Positions 28,029-38,067 are shown, counted from the stretch's first letter. The stretch: 64,000 nt of DNA from Martelella alba (GCF_005217455.1 NZ_SZPQ01000004.1:62001-126000); one strand, 5' to 3'. Translations and numbers: made by a program. The notes: generated by a model from the sequence alone, not told the origin.

Positions 28029-28397
28029 ATGACGATAAATCGTATTAGGGCCGGAACCATAAGCAGCGCTGTATTGTTTCTGGTTGTGTTCGCCAGCCAG
28101 GAGAGCGGGTTTGTTGTGGAGAGCGCCAAACAACATGGCGCCGCACTGGGGTTGTTGTTGTTTTTATTGCCGGGTATCATCGGCAGCCTGTTGTCGCCTG
28201 AGCACAAGATAATGGGCCCGCTCGCCGGCGTCCTGCTGATGTTTCCGGTGTGCCTGCTGCTTTTTAATTTGGGCGCATCTTCGCATTATACGCTTTGGTA
28301 TCAGTTCACCTATTTATTAAGCGCGGTGTTCTGGTGCGCCTTCGGGGCGCTGGGATGCTATTTCGTTGTGGAAATGTTCACACGGCCGTTGCTTTAA
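28029..28397 (+). CDS. ybjM: Inner membrane protein YbjM
   Basis: A 122-residue membrane protein with about four helices, resembling E. coli YbjM (125), most clearly in LLSAVFWCAFGALGCYF. Function unknown; E. coli YbjM is an inner-membrane protein. The ATG at 28029 is chosen because GGAGG lies 5 bases upstream; an earlier ATG in frame lacks one. Its position just before grxA (on the opposite strand) matches E. coli. Confidence 0.8.
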   Translation: MTINRIRAGTISSAVLFLVVFASQESGFVVESAKQHGAALGLLLFLLPGIIGSLLSPEHKIMGPLAGVLLMFPVCLLLFNLGASSHYTLWYQFTYLLSAVFWCAFGALGCYFVVEMFTRPLL

Positions 28398-28478
28398 AAC
28401 AGAGGGAAGACAGGATCGCGCGGGAGGGCGACGCCGTCCGCGGACGGGGGATGCCGGTCCGCGAAACAGGACTTGTGG

Positions 28479-28748
28479 TTACTGTTGCTGGTAAAGGCTG
28501 AGATGTTCCTTGGCATAGGCTTCGAAATCCGTGCATCCGCCGATATGCACCTGATCGATGAAAATCTGCGGTACGGTTTCCACCGGCTTGCCGACTGTTT
28601 TTGACAAATCGGCTTTAGTGATCCCCTCAGCATGGATGTCGACATAACGGAAGGAAAAGTCGTCTCGTTCATCGGTCAGTTTTTCCGCCAATTGTTTAGC
28701 GCGCACACAATATGGGCATCCCGGACGTCCGAAAATGACAGCAAACAT
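28479..28748 (-). CDS. grxA: Glutaredoxin 1
   Basis: An 89-residue glutaredoxin (85 in E. coli) that uses glutathione to reduce ribonucleotide reductase, PAPS reductase and other disulfides. The active site is CPYC in FGRPGCPYCVRAK, and the TVPQIFIDQ cis-Pro loop and GGCTDFEAY glutathione-binding segment are conserved. AAGGAG lies upstream of the ATG at 28748; a GTG two codons earlier is less likely. The E. coli downstream genes ybjC and nfsA are absent, so rimK is the divergent neighbour. Confidence 0.96.
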   Translation of the reverse strand: MFAVIFGRPGCPYCVRAKQLAEKLTDERDDFSFRYVDIHAEGITKADLSKTVGKPVETVPQIFIDQVHIGGCTDFEAYAKEHLSLYQQQ

Positions 28749-28995
28749 ATTCACTCCTTAAGCTTCAAATTGACAATGGCAACGAATTGGTTAAAGCCGC
28801 TACGTTTTATTGTTACCCCTTACTATGCCTGTGACCTGCGTCAAAAAAAAGCAGTAATTGCCTTTCGGTTTGATGGCCGACGCCTATCTGGCCGCTGCCG
28901 TCACGGCGCGTCGGCGTGTCGCTAAAACATTGCTCGACCGGAATGCGTCCCGGGATTATTATCAGGCGGATTTTGCCGACAAGTCAGGATACTGT

Positions 28996-29886
28996 GTGAA
29001 AATTGCCATCCTTTCCCGCGACGGTTCCCTTTTCTCCTGCAAGCGCCTAAAGGAAGCCGCCGAAGCGCGTCATCATTGCGTGGACGTCATCGATCCGCTT
29101 TCCTGCTACATGAATATCAACCGCGATTCGCCGTCCATACACTATCGGGGGAAGCGCCTTGCGGCCTATGATGCCGTGATCCCACGGATAGGCACCGCCA
29201 TGACCTTTTATGGCACCGCCGTGTTGCGCCAGTTTGAAATGCTGGGCGCCTATCCCCTCAATGATTCCGCTGCCATTACCCGCGCGCGGGATAAGCTGCA
29301 TTCCCTGCAATTGCTGGCCGGAAAAGGTATCGATTTGCCCATCACCGGGTTTGCCGATTCCCCCGACGATACCGGCGACCTCATCGCCATGGTGGGCGGG
29401 GCGCCGCTGGTGGTCAAGCTGGTGGAGGGCACGCAGGGTATCGGCGTGGTCTTGGCGGAAACATCCCAGGCCGCCAAGAGCGTCATCGACGCGTTTCGCG
29501 GATTGAAGGCCCAGTTTTTGGTGCAAGAGTATGTCCGCGAAGCGCGGGGCCGGGATATCCGCTGCCTGGTGATAGGGGATAATGTCGTCGCGGCCATTGA
29601 ACGTCAGGCGCAGGCGGGGGAATTCCGCTCCAACTTGCATCGCGGCGGTTCGGCGCAGAAAATCGACATTACCGACAGCGAGCGTGAAATCGCCGTCAAG
29701 GCGGCCGCCATACTGGGCTTGAAAGCCGCCGGGGTGGATATACTGCGCGCCGACCGCGGGCCGCTGGTGATGGAGGTCAATGCCTCGCCGGGGTTGGAGG
29801 GAATAGAAACCGCGACGGGGGTGGATATCGCCGGCAAAATGATCCGTTATATCGAACTGCAGCGCTCAATCCCTCGCACCCCTTAA
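28996..29886 (+). CDS. rimK: Ribosomal protein S6--L-glutamate ligase RimK
   Basis: A 296-residue ATP-grasp ligase that adds glutamate residues to the C-terminus of ribosomal protein S6 and can make poly-alpha-glutamate. The GTG start with AGGA 6 bases upstream gives [18 protein letters not shown], aligning exactly with E. coli (300 residues); the frame is open further upstream. ATP-grasp motifs include [28 protein letters not shown] and the metal-binding [14 protein letters not shown]. In E. coli it is in an operon with nfsA; here it is alone, followed by ybjN. Confidence 0.95.
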   Translation: MKIAILSRDGSLFSCKRLKEAAEARHHCVDVIDPLSCYMNINRDSPSIHYRGKRLAAYDAVIPRIGTAMTFYGTAVLRQFEMLGAYPLNDSAAITRARDKLHSLQLLAGKGIDLPITGFADSPDDTGDLIAMVGGAPLVVKLVEGTQGIGVVLAETSQAAKSVIDAFRGLKAQFLVQEYVREARGRDIRCLVIGDNVVAAIERQAQAGEFRSNLHRGGSAQKIDITDSEREIAVKAAAILGLKAAGVDILRADRGPLVMEVNASPGLEGIETATGVDIAGKMIRYIELQRSIPRTP

Positions 29887-30153
29887 TCCGCCGTCAATGG
29901 CAACGCGGTGCGGTATTTTCGGAATTTGCCCGTCCCACCGGACGGTAAGTGGTTCAGAATGGCGGGCTGACGGGAGGAAATCCTTAAAATCAATACGATG
30001 AAAGCGGAAAATGGATTGTTGGCAAGAAAGGATAGGATGTCAATTTTTGCCAATGAAGGGATTTGATGTAAATTACTGCGTCAGGCCATAGCGCCTTCGA
30101 TGAATATTCCGTAAGCTATGCCCCGTTTCGATTTCCAATTTGAGGTTGGCGTT

Positions 30154-30633
30154 ATGGATTCACTTGTTGTCCCGGATCTCGATATTCTTAGACGCTGGTT
30201 AGCCAAGTTAAGCCTGTCGTTCTTTGAATGCGACTCATGTCAGGCATTGCATTTACCGCATATGCAAAATTATGATGGCATTTTTGATGCAAAAATCGAT
30301 TTGATAGATAATGTTATTTTGTTCTCCGGGCTTGCTGAAGTACGCCCCACGGCGTTGATCGCGCTGGTGGGCGACCTGAGCCAGATTAACGCCAGCTCCC
30401 TCACCGTTAAGGCGTTTATCGATATATAAGATGATAACCTGCCGAAATTGGTGGCCTGTCAGTCGCTGAGTGTTGAAACGGGGGTCACTTTCGGCCAGTT
30501 CCGCTATTTTATGCAGCAGGCGGAGGAACAGGTATCCATGCTGATATTGGAAGCGCGGGCCAACGATCTGTTATTTATCGAAGAAGAAGAACCCCCGATG
30601 GAACAAAAGCATACAGTACCGGTTATTCATTAG
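30154..30633 (+). pseudogene. ybjN: ybjN with an in-frame ochre stop at codon 92
   Basis: The frame encodes a YbjN protein similar to E. coli (158 residues): MDSLVVPDLDILRRWLAKLSLSFFECDSCQALHLPHMQNYDGIFDAKIDLIDN is nearly identical. At 30427-30429 a TAA replaces the CAA/CAG expected from FLDMQDDNLPKL; the frame then continues open for 67 codons with the proper C-terminal half (DDNLPKLVACQSLSVETGV and on). So it is one C-to-T change from intact. YbjN is a sensory-transduction-type regulator affecting motility and exopolysaccharide in Erwinia/E. coli. It could be a recent pseudogene, a readthrough gene or a sequencing error. GAGG precedes the ATG. Confidence 0.88.
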
Positions 30634-31190
30634 CCCGCCGTTATCCGCCTTTGAGTAGCGGGCCTGATGTCCCTTCTTTTTTTCCGTATTGCTAGTCGTC
30701 ATATTTCAAGAAGTCCCGGCATTGGCCGCGACGCTTACCCCAGTGATGGATGAAACCTATCCCAACGCTCTCCTGGACCGTGACGGCTCACGCCGCGTGG
30801 GGCGAGGCTTCCCGCTGCTTGGGCGGCAACGGCCCCTAGGGCGGATTTACGCTGGCGGCCATGGGCAGTACGACTTTCCGCCGCCGGCGATTTTAATATG
30901 CCTCAGGGTGTCGTCGAATAACTTTATTGTTATATTAATTATGAATAAATAATCTATTAAATTCATTTTTTTTGCAGATCACTGGCGTAGCCAAGTCGCT
31001 GCGGTTATGCTTGCGATGCTGCTCTGGATCATTAGGGAATAAGGTAGTGTACGCCATTGTTCCCGGCGTATCGGGTGAATAATAATTGTTCTCGGTATTC
31101 CATCAGCCGCTGCACTTTAATGGGGCATTGTGTTTCGGATGTGATGCACATGGCTTTTTCTCATCTTCTGGGGTTTGGAGGAGGCAACGG
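30634..31190. other. Interval between ybjN and potF
   Basis: About 560 bases. Near 30686-30706 GTATTGCTAGTCGTCATATT with a following TCAAG resembles an end of the palindromic repeat. 30915-30980 is strongly AT-rich (ATTAATTATGAATAAATAAT) and is a plausible promoter region for potF; no specific elements were assigned. Confidence 0.5.
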
Positions 31191-32303
31191 ATGTTGACCC
31201 AAGGTAAAAAATGGCTGACCGGTATGGCCGCCGGGCTATTGATGGTTGCGTCTGTCACCGCGACAGCGGCGGAACAAAAAGTATTGCATGTTTATAACTG
31301 GTCGGACTATATCGCGCCGAATACCGTGCCGGATTTTGAAAAGCAGACCGGTATCAAAGTCGTATACGATGTGTTTGATTCCAATGAAGTGCTGGAAGGT
31401 AAACTGATGGCCGGCAGCACCGGTTTCGATATCGTTGTGCCTTCGGCCAGTTTTCTGGAGCGCCAATTGACCGCCGGCGTATTCCGTCCGCTGGACAAAA
31501 GTAAGCTGCCTAATTATAAAAATCTCGATCCTGACCTGTTGAAATTAATCAGTCGGCACGATCCGGGCAACAAATACGCCATCCCTTACATGTGGGCCAC
31601 CACCGGTATTGCTTATAATGTCGATAAAGTTAAAGCGATTCTGGGGGAAAATGCGCCGGTTAACAGTTGGGATCTGGTGTTGAAACCGGAAAATCTGGCC
31701 AAGCTGAAAAGTTGCGGCGTGTCCTTCCTTGATGCGCCTTCGGAGATCTTCGCCACGGTATTGAACTATCTAGGCAAAGATCCCAACAGCGCCAATCCCG
31801 CCGACTATACCGGGCCGGCGACCGATTTGCTGCTCAAGCTGCGTCCGAGCATTCGGTATTTCCATTCATCGCAATATATTAACGATTTGGCCAATGGCGA
31901 CATTTGTGTGGCCATCGGCTGGGCCGGCGATGTCATGCAGGCGGCCAATCGCGCCAAAGAAGCGAAAAATGGCGTGAATATTGCTTATAGTATCCCTAAA
32001 GAAGGCGCACTGGCCTTTTTCGATGTACTGGCCATCCCCGCCGATGCCAAAAATGTTGATGAAGCCTATCAGTTCATGAACTACCTGATGGATCCCAAAG
32101 TGATAGCCAATGTCAGCAATCAGATCTTCTATGCCAACGGTAATAAAGCGGCGACGCCTTTCGTGGATGCGGCGGTACGCGATAATCCCGGCATTTATCC
32201 GCCGCCGGATGTGCGCGCCAAGCTCTTTACCCTCAAAGTCCAGCCGCCGAGCATCGATCGCGTGATAACCCGTGCCTGGACCAAGGTGAAAAGCGGTAAG
32301 TAG
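31191..32303 (+). CDS. potF: Putrescine-binding periplasmic protein PotF
   Basis: A 370-residue binding protein, same length as E. coli PotF, that captures putrescine for the PotGHI importer. The leader MLTQGKKWLTGMAAGLLMVASVTATA is a signal peptide, and the mature part begins EQKVLHVYNWSDYIAPNTVPDFEKQTGIKVVYDVFDSNE. The polyamine-site segments GWAGDVMQAANRA and FFDVLAIPADAKNVDEAY are conserved. The start has GGAGGAGG upstream; a longer in-frame extension is rejected. First gene of potFGHI. Confidence 0.97.
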   Translation: MLTQGKKWLTGMAAGLLMVASVTATAAEQKVLHVYNWSDYIAPNTVPDFEKQTGIKVVYDVFDSNEVLEGKLMAGSTGFDIVVPSASFLERQLTAGVFRPLDKSKLPNYKNLDPDLLKLISRHDPGNKYAIPYMWATTGIAYNVDKVKAILGENAPVNSWDLVLKPENLAKLKSCGVSFLDAPSEIFATVLNYLGKDPNSANPADYTGPATDLLLKLRPSIRYFHSSQYINDLANGDICVAIGWAGDVMQAANRAKEAKNGVNIAYSIPKEGALAFFDVLAIPADAKNVDEAYQFMNYLMDPKVIANVSNQIFYANGNKAATPFVDAAVRDNPGIYPPPDVRAKLFTLKVQPPSIDRVITRAWTKVKSGK

Positions 32304-32334
32304 CACCGTCTGCGCGGGCGTGGACATTTTAACC

Positions 32335-32370
32335 GACAGGCGGCTTAAACCCCCGCCTGTCATGCTTTTT
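32335..32370 (+). terminator. Hairpin between potF and potG, possible attenuator
   Basis: A 9-bp perfect stem, GACAGGCGG / CCGCCTGTC, with a 9-base loop is followed 4 bases later by TTTTT. Placed between a binding-protein gene and its ATPase gene, it could lower downstream expression or protect potF mRNA; this is inference. Confidence 0.5.
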
Positions 32371-32419
32371 CAGAAACGGCTACCTTGGAAGGGGGCCGTT
32401 TTCCTCTTTTCGGAGAAAC

Positions 32420-33559
32420 ATGTCAGTGAATGATGCAACACCCCGCCCGCAACCTAAAAATCAAAACATGGTTACGCCATTGCTGGAAATACGCAATCTG
32501 ACCAAAACATTTGACGGGCAGTTGGCGGTGGATGATGTCAGTTTGACCATCTATAAAGGGGAAATGTTTGCTTTACTGGGTGCGTCCGGTTGCGGCAAAT
32601 CCACGTTGCTGCGTATGCTGGCGGGTTTTGAGCAGCCTACCCACGGCCAGATTGTGCTGGATGGCCAGGACTTGGCCAATATGCCGCCTTACCAGCGTCC
32701 CATTAATATGATGTTCCAGTCTTATGCGCTTTTTCCCCATATGACGGTGGCGCAAAATATCGCTTTCGGGCTCAAGCAAGACCGACTGCCGCGCGTGGAA
32801 ATTAAACAACGGGTGGATGAGATGCTGGCCATGGTGCATATGCGCGAATTTACCGATCGCAAGCCGCACCAGCTCTCCGGCGGTCAACGGCAGCGCGTGG
32901 CCTTGGCCCGCAGCCTGGCCAAACGTCCTAAGCTGTTGCTGCTGGACGAACCCATGGGCGCATTGGATAAAAAGTTGCGTGATCGTATGCAGCTTGAGGT
33001 GGTTGATATTCTTGAACGGGTCGGGGTGACCTGCGTCATGGTCACCCATGATCAAGAAGAGGCCATGACCATGGCGGGCCGCATCGCCATCATGAACCGC
33101 GGTAAATTCGTGCAAATAGGCGAACCGGAAGACATCTACGAGCATCCCAACAGCCGCTTTAGCGCGGAATTTATCGGTTCGGTCAATATGTTTGAAGGGC
33201 TGCTCACGGAACGGCGCGACGAATCGTTGATTATGCATAGCCCGGCCATGACGCATCCGCTACAGGTCAATTCCGATGTCTCGGTATTGGACGGCGTGCC
33301 GGTGCATATCGCGCTGCGTCCTGAAAAAGTCATGTTGTGCGATGACGCGCCGGCGGACGGTTATAACTTCGCGACCGGGGACGTGGTGAATATCGCCTAT
33401 CTCGGCGATTTGTCCATTTATCACGTACGGCTGGCCAGCGGGCAGATCATCAGCGCGCAATTGCAGAATGCCCACCGGTTCCGCAAGGGCGCGCCCACAT
33501 GGGGAGATGAGGTTCGCCTGTGCTGGGATGCGGACAGCTGCGTCGTGCTGACGGTTTGA
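32420..33559 (+). CDS. potG: Putrescine ABC transporter ATPase PotG
   Basis: A 379-residue ATPase (377 in E. coli) with a C-terminal TOBE domain. Walker A is GASGCGKST (about residues 54-62), signature LSGGQRQRVALARSLA, Walker B LLLLDEPMGALD, H-loop VMVTHDQEEAMTMA. The terminal WGDEVRLCWDADSCVVLTV matches E. coli PotG almost exactly. GGAG is upstream of the ATG. Follows potF by 116 bases with an intervening hairpin. Confidence 0.97.
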   Translation: MSVNDATPRPQPKNQNMVTPLLEIRNLTKTFDGQLAVDDVSLTIYKGEMFALLGASGCGKSTLLRMLAGFEQPTHGQIVLDGQDLANMPPYQRPINMMFQSYALFPHMTVAQNIAFGLKQDRLPRVEIKQRVDEMLAMVHMREFTDRKPHQLSGGQRQRVALARSLAKRPKLLLLDEPMGALDKKLRDRMQLEVVDILERVGVTCVMVTHDQEEAMTMAGRIAIMNRGKFVQIGEPEDIYEHPNSRFSAEFIGSVNMFEGLLTERRDESLIMHSPAMTHPLQVNSDVSVLDGVPVHIALRPEKVMLCDDAPADGYNFATGDVVNIAYLGDLSIYHVRLASGQIISAQLQNAHRFRKGAPTWGDEVRLCWDADSCVVLTV

Positions 33560-33572
33560 GCGGAGGAAAAAC

Positions 33573-34535
33573 ATGATGGTTCCCCTTGAAAAAAAAACCG
33601 TTCGCCCGGCAAGCGGTGGGTATCGCTTCTCCCGCCGGCTGGCGCGGCTACAGATGCGCCATGGCCGCAAAGGTGTCGTTTTCCTGCCCTATCTCTGGCT
33701 GTTACTGCTGTTTTTGCTGCCGTTTCTGATTGTCTTTAAAATCAGCCTGGCGGATATGGCCCGCGCCATTCCACCTTATACCGACCTCATCGGCTGGGCA
33801 GATGGCAAATTAGACATCACGCTGAATATCGGCAACTTTTTGCAATTGCTCAGTGATCCGTTATATATCGAATCTTATCTGCAATCCCTACAGGTGGCGG
33901 CCATCTCCACAGGTATTTGCCTGTTAATCGGCTACCCGGTGGCTTGGGCGGTGGCGCACAGCCGGCCATCAACGCGGAATATTCTTTTATTGCTGGTCAT
34001 TCTGCCGTCCTGGACCTCGTTTCTTATCCGTGTCTACGCATGGATGGGGATACTCAAGGAAAATGGCGTGCTGAATAACGTCTTATTGTGGCTTGGCGTT
34101 ATTGATCAGCCGCTGGTTATCCTGCATACCAATTTGGCGGTGTACATCGGCGTGGTCTACGCTTATTTGCCTTTCATGGTGTTGCCGATTTATACCGCGT
34201 TAACCCGGCTGGACTATTCTTTGGTGGAGGCGTCTCTGGATCTTGGCGCGCGGCCGCTGAAAACCTTTTTTCAGGTGATTGTGCCATTGACCAAGGGCGG
34301 AATCATTGCCGGTTCGATGTTGGTGTTTATTCCGGCGGTGGGGGAGTATGTGATACCTGAGCTGCTTGGTGGACCGGACAGCATCATGATAGGTCGCATC
34401 CTCTGGCAGGAATTTTTCAATAACCGCGACTGGCCGGTGGCGTCGGCGGTGGCGGTGGTCATGCTGGTGCTGCTTATCGTCCCCATCATGTGGTTCCATA
34501 AACATCAAAACAGACAGGAAGAGGAACAGGCATGA
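33573..34535 (+). CDS. potH: Putrescine ABC transporter permease PotH
   Basis: A 320-residue permease (317 in E. coli) with about six membrane helices. Typical segments are LPYLWLLLLFLLPFLIVFKISLADMARAIPPYTDL, LLLLVILPSWTSFLIRVYAWMGILK and the EAA loop YSLVEASLDLGARPLKTFFQVIVPLTKGGI. GGAGG lies 6 bases upstream of the first of two ATGs. Its end overlaps potI by 4 bases. Confidence 0.97.
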   Translation: MMVPLEKKTVRPASGGYRFSRRLARLQMRHGRKGVVFLPYLWLLLLFLLPFLIVFKISLADMARAIPPYTDLIGWADGKLDITLNIGNFLQLLSDPLYIESYLQSLQVAAISTGICLLIGYPVAWAVAHSRPSTRNILLLLVILPSWTSFLIRVYAWMGILKENGVLNNVLLWLGVIDQPLVILHTNLAVYIGVVYAYLPFMVLPIYTALTRLDYSLVEASLDLGARPLKTFFQVIVPLTKGGIIAGSMLVFIPAVGEYVIPELLGGPDSIMIGRILWQEFFNNRDWPVASAVAVVMLVLLIVPIMWFHKHQNRQEEEQA

Positions 34536-35377
34536 ATAATTTGCCCGTGGTCCGCTCCGCATGGCGCATCGCGATTTTGGCGGTGGGCTTCGCGTTTTTG
34601 TATGCGCCGATGCTGATGCTGGTGATCTACTCGTTCAACAGTTCCAAATTGGTCACGGTATGGGCAGGCTGGTCAGTACGCTGGTATGGGGTGCTGGTCC
34701 ATGATGACGCAATGATAAGCGCGGTGACGCTTAGCCTGTCCCTGGCGGCGGCCACCGCCACCATGGCGGTCATACTGGGCACGCTGGCGGCGGTGGTCAT
34801 CGTCCGGTTCGGCCGTTTTCGCGGTTCAGACCTGTTCGCGTTTATGCTGACCGCTCCACTGGTGATGCCCGATGTCATCACCGGCCTGTCGCTACTGTTG
34901 CTGTTTGTGGCAATGGGACATGCCATCGGCTGGCCGGCCGAGCGCGGTGTTTTGACCATCTGGCTGGCTCAGGTGACGTTTTGTTGCGCTTATGTGGCGG
35001 TGGTAGTCAATTCACGGTTGCGCGAGCTGGATCAATCCCTTGAAGAAGCGGCCATGGATCTGGGCGCAACGCCTATCAAAGTCTTCTTCGTCATCACCTT
35101 GCCGATGATTGCGCCGGCGATTATCAGCGGCTGGCTGCTGGCGTTTACCTTGTCTTTGGATGACCTGGTCATTGCGAGTTTTGTCGCCGGCCCAGGATCG
35201 ACAACCTTGCCGATGTTGGTGTTTTCCAGTGTGCGGATGGGGGTTAACCCGGAAATCAATGCCCTGGCCACGATTATCTTGGGCGTAGTGGGCATTATCG
35301 GTCTGTTTGCCTGGTGGTTGATGGCGCGCAGCGACAAGCAACGGCGGTTGGATCGGCAACGGGCCGCCCGTGGTTGA
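34532..35377 (+). CDS. potI: Putrescine ABC transporter permease PotI
   Basis: A 281-residue permease (281 in E. coli) partnering PotH. Membrane helices include FAFLYAPMLMLVIYSFNSSKLVTVWAG and FMLTAPLVMPDVITGLSLLLLFVAMG; the EAA loop is LDQSLEEAAMDLGATPIKVFFVITLP. The start codon overlaps the potH stop (ATGA), implying translational coupling. Last gene of the operon; ybjO, next in E. coli, is missing. Confidence 0.97.
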   Translation: MNNLPVVRSAWRIAILAVGFAFLYAPMLMLVIYSFNSSKLVTVWAGWSVRWYGVLVHDDAMISAVTLSLSLAAATATMAVILGTLAAVVIVRFGRFRGSDLFAFMLTAPLVMPDVITGLSLLLLFVAMGHAIGWPAERGVLTIWLAQVTFCCAYVAVVVNSRLRELDQSLEEAAMDLGATPIKVFFVITLPMIAPAIISGWLLAFTLSLDDLVIASFVAGPGSTTLPMLVFSSVRMGVNPEINALATIILGVVGIIGLFAWWLMARSDKQRRLDRQRAARG

Positions 35378-35496
35378 GATTGTATCGCCGCTGTCTTCGC
35401 GTCGGCCTTATTGCGCGGCTTGTCAGACAGGCCGCCCCGGCGCAGTTCTTCGCGTCCCGCATTGGGCGGAGGTTTCGCCTCTAAGCTAGATGATTT

Positions 35497-35518
35497 GTCC
35501 GCGCGGACGGTGTTACAA
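35497..35518 (+). promoter_or_regulatory. Candidate rlmC promoter with GC-rich palindrome
   Basis: TACAAT at 35513-35518 is a good -10, 31 bases upstream of the rlmC start. A 12-base perfect palindrome, GTCCGCGCGGAC (35497-35508), lies just upstream in the spacer. The -35 (GATTTG, 16-base spacing) is weak. Confidence 0.35.
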
Positions 35519-35549
35519 TGCGCGGCCTAACCGTTTCCTCTGTCTACTA

Positions 35550-36680
35550 ATGAATTGCGAATTATTTAACTCAGAACAATGCCGTTCCTGCCAATGGCTG
35601 GCGAAACCTTATGCTCAACAACTGTTGGACAAGCAGGCTGATTTGGCCGAGATCCTAAGCGGTCTAACGGTGGCGCGGTGGCTTGAGCCGGTGTCATCGA
35701 CCCAGGCGTCTTTCCGTTATAAAGCCAAAATGGTGGTGGGCGGTAGTGTCGAGCGCCCTTCGCTGGGAATGTTGTCCGCCGGGGGCGAACCGGTGGACTT
35801 AAGCGAATGTCCGCTTTACCCGCCCGCTTTCGCGCCGGTGTTCGCCTTGCTGAAAACCTTTATTGGCCGTGTCGGTTTGACCCCTTATCAGGTGGGACGC
35901 CGACGTGGAGAATTAAAGTTCGTTCTTCTGACCGCCAGCAGTTATAACGGGGACATGATGCTGCGTTTCGTGCTGCGCTCCGAAAATAAGCTGGCCGCGT
36001 TACGCGCGCATCTGCCGTGGCTGCAAGAGCGGATTGCGGCGCTACGGGTCGTCTCGGTCAACATTCAGCCGGTGCATATGGCCATTTTGGAAGGAGAAAC
36101 GGAAATTCTCCTGACGGAACAAATTGCCTTGGAGGAACGGCTAAATGATGTGCCGCTGTTTATCCGGCCCCGCAGTTTTTTCCAAACCAACCCGGAAATC
36201 GCCGCCCGCTTGTACCAAACCGCCCGCGAGTGGGTTAGCGAACTGGCGATAACCGGTCTATGGGATTTGTTTTGCGGCGCGGGGGGATTTGGTTTGCATT
36301 GCGCCGGCGCGCGCACCCGGCTGACCGGGATCGAAATCAGCGCCGACGCTATCGCCAGCGCCCGGCAGTCGGCCGAAATCATGGGGTTGCGCCAGGTCGG
36401 CTTTCAGGCGTTGGATTTGGCCCGCTTCGCTGACAGTCGCGATGACGGGCCGGATCTGGTGCTGGTGAATCCGCCGCGACGCGGTATCGGCGAGGACTTG
36501 TGCCATTATCTTGAGCGACTGGCGCCGCCATGGATTCTCTATTCCAGTTGCCAGGCCAACAGCCTGGCAAGGGACGTGCGGGCTTTGCCATCCTACCGGA
36601 TAGACAAAGCGCAGCTCTTTGATATGTTCCCGCACACCGCCCACTATGAGACGTTGGCGTTGCTTAGCCGCCGCGCTTAA
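35550..36680 (+). CDS. rlmC: 23S rRNA (uracil-747-C5)-methyltransferase RlmC
   Basis: A 376-residue SAM-dependent methyltransferase (375 in E. coli, formerly RumB) that makes m5U747 in 23S rRNA. The iron-sulfur cysteines are C3, C11, C14 ([14 protein letters not shown]) plus the later LSECPLYPP. The SAM motif is [28 protein letters not shown] and the catalytic [13 protein letters not shown] are conserved. The ATG at 35550 matches the family start; the in-frame upstream extension is rejected. The stop overlaps the convergent artM stop by 3 bases, a sign that artJ was cleanly lost. Confidence 0.97.
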   Translation: MNCELFNSEQCRSCQWLAKPYAQQLLDKQADLAEILSGLTVARWLEPVSSTQASFRYKAKMVVGGSVERPSLGMLSAGGEPVDLSECPLYPPAFAPVFALLKTFIGRVGLTPYQVGRRRGELKFVLLTASSYNGDMMLRFVLRSENKLAALRAHLPWLQERIAALRVVSVNIQPVHMAILEGETEILLTEQIALEERLNDVPLFIRPRSFFQTNPEIAARLYQTAREWVSELAITGLWDLFCGAGGFGLHCAGARTRLTGIEISADAIASARQSAEIMGLRQVGFQALDLARFADSRDDGPDLVLVNPPRRGIGEDLCHYLERLAPPWILYSSCQANSLARDVRALPSYRIDKAQLFDMFPHTAHYETLALLSRRA

Positions 36681-37345
36681 TTACGCCGCTCGAATCGCAG
36701 GGCGCGGTATTCGATAAGCCGCATCAATAGCGTCAGAATGCCGTTAACGCAGAGATAGATAACCCCGGCCGCGCCAAAAACCATCACGTCATAGGTGCGG
36801 CCATACAGTAATTGGCCGTGTCCCATCACGTCTAATAAAGTGATGGTATAGGCCAGCGATGTGCTCTTGAACACCAGTACCACTTCATTGGAATAGGCGG
36901 ATAATGCGCGTTTGACGGCATACGGCATCAACAGACGCAGGGATTGCCAACGCGACATCCCCAGGGCGGCGCAGGATTGCCATTGTCCAGCCGGGATGGC
37001 GCGCATGGCGCCGGCGAAAAGCTGAGTGCTGTAGGCCGCGCTGTTAAGCGCCAGCGCCGTCATGGCGCAGAGCCAGGGCTGCGAAACCAGGGACCATAGC
37101 CAGGGAATGGCGCGCAGGGCGGCGAACTGGCCGGGCCCGTAATAAATCAGGAAAATCTGCACCAACAGCGGCGTACCGGTGAATAGCGTAATGTATATTT
37201 TCACCAGCGGCATCAGCAACGGGACTTTCAGGCTGATGATCACGGTAAACAGCAGCGCCAGCAACAGCGCGATGAGGATGGCGCAGGCCGTCAGGGACAG
37301 GCTGACCGGCAGTCCTTTCAGCAGCTCCGGAAAATAGGCCGGCAT
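36677..37345 (-). CDS. artM: Arginine ABC transporter permease ArtM
   Basis: A 222-residue permease (222 in E. coli) of the HisM/GlnP type. Features include [22 protein letters not shown], the EAA-type loop [36 protein letters not shown] and a C-terminus [16 protein letters not shown]. Start and the artQ stop share one base (TGATG), so the two are coupled. It works with ArtQ, ArtP and ArtI in arginine import. Confidence 0.96.
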   Translation of the reverse strand: MPAYFPELLKGLPVSLSLTACAILIALLLALLFTVIISLKVPLLMPLVKIYITLFTGTPLLVQIFLIYYGPGQFAALRAIPWLWSLVSQPWLCAMTALALNSAAYSTQLFAGAMRAIPAGQWQSCAALGMSRWQSLRLLMPYAVKRALSAYSNEVVLVFKSTSLAYTITLLDVMGHGQLLYGRTYDVMVFGAAGVIYLCVNGILTLLMRLIEYRALRFERRN

Positions 37346-38058
37346 CAGGAAGCCCTCGTTTCAAAGCGCGTTGTCCGCCGCTCAATGGCGCGCAGGATAA
37401 TCTGGCTCAGCAGCGTGATGATCAGGTACACCGCCGCGGCGATGAGATACCAGGTGAACGGCTGTTGCGTGAAATTCACGATGCTTTTGGTTTGCAGCAT
37501 CAGATCGTTGACGCTTATCAGCGATACCAGCGCGGTGTCCTTCAACAGTACCAGCCATTGATTGCCCAGACCGGGCAGGGCGTGTCGCCACATTTGCGGC
37601 ATAATCAGCCGGAAAAAAATCGTCCGCTTACCCATGCCCAGCGTCTGTCCCGATTCCCATTGCCCGCGCGGTATGGCCTTTAACGCGCCGCGCAAGGTTT
37701 GCGACGCATAGGCCGCGTAGAGCAGCGCCAACGCGATAACCCCGCACAGAAAGGGGCTGACATTGATTTCGTTTGGCAGGCGAAGGGCGAGGACGGTGGA
37801 ACCCAGATGCAGGGTCACCCCGTCTGACAGCGACAGCAACAGCTGCGCCGCGCCGAAATAGATAAACAAAACCACCAGGATTTCCGGCAGACCGCGCAAT
37901 ACCGTGACCACGCCGGCGCCAAGCAAACCCAGCCAGCGCCAGCGCACGGATTCCCATGCGGCGAAACACATTGCCAACAGCAGGCCGACCGCCAGCGCGG
38001 ACACTGCCAGCCCGAGGGTTGTCCCGGCGGCGCTGGCTATAGGATAAAATTCAGTCAT
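37345..38058 (-). CDS. artQ: Arginine ABC transporter permease ArtQ
   Basis: A 237-residue permease (238 in E. coli), partner of ArtM. The N-terminus [33 protein letters not shown], the EAA loop [39 protein letters not shown] and the end [14 protein letters not shown] are family-typical. It lies 9 bases downstream of artI and overlaps artM by one base within artP-artI-artQ-artM. Confidence 0.96.
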   Translation of the reverse strand: MTEFYPIASAAGTTLGLAVSALAVGLLLAMCFAAWESVRWRWLGLLGAGVVTVLRGLPEILVVLFIYFGAAQLLLSLSDGVTLHLGSTVLALRLPNEINVSPFLCGVIALALLYAAYASQTLRGALKAIPRGQWESGQTLGMGKRTIFFRLIMPQMWRHALPGLGNQWLVLLKDTALVSLISVNDLMLQTKSIVNFTQQPFTWYLIAAAVYLIITLLSQIILRAIERRTTRFETRAS

Positions 38059-38067
38059 GGAGCCGAA

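Noticed and set aside
28749-28995. Possible nfsA or ybjC remnant upstream of rimK
   Set aside because: The frame is open upstream of rimK, but its translation ([19 protein letters not shown] and on) does not resemble NfsA or YbjC; it is treated as leader sequence.
30689-30952. 87-residue frame between ybjN and potF
   Set aside because: Starts inside a decayed palindromic repeat and ends in AT-rich promoter-like sequence; no family features.
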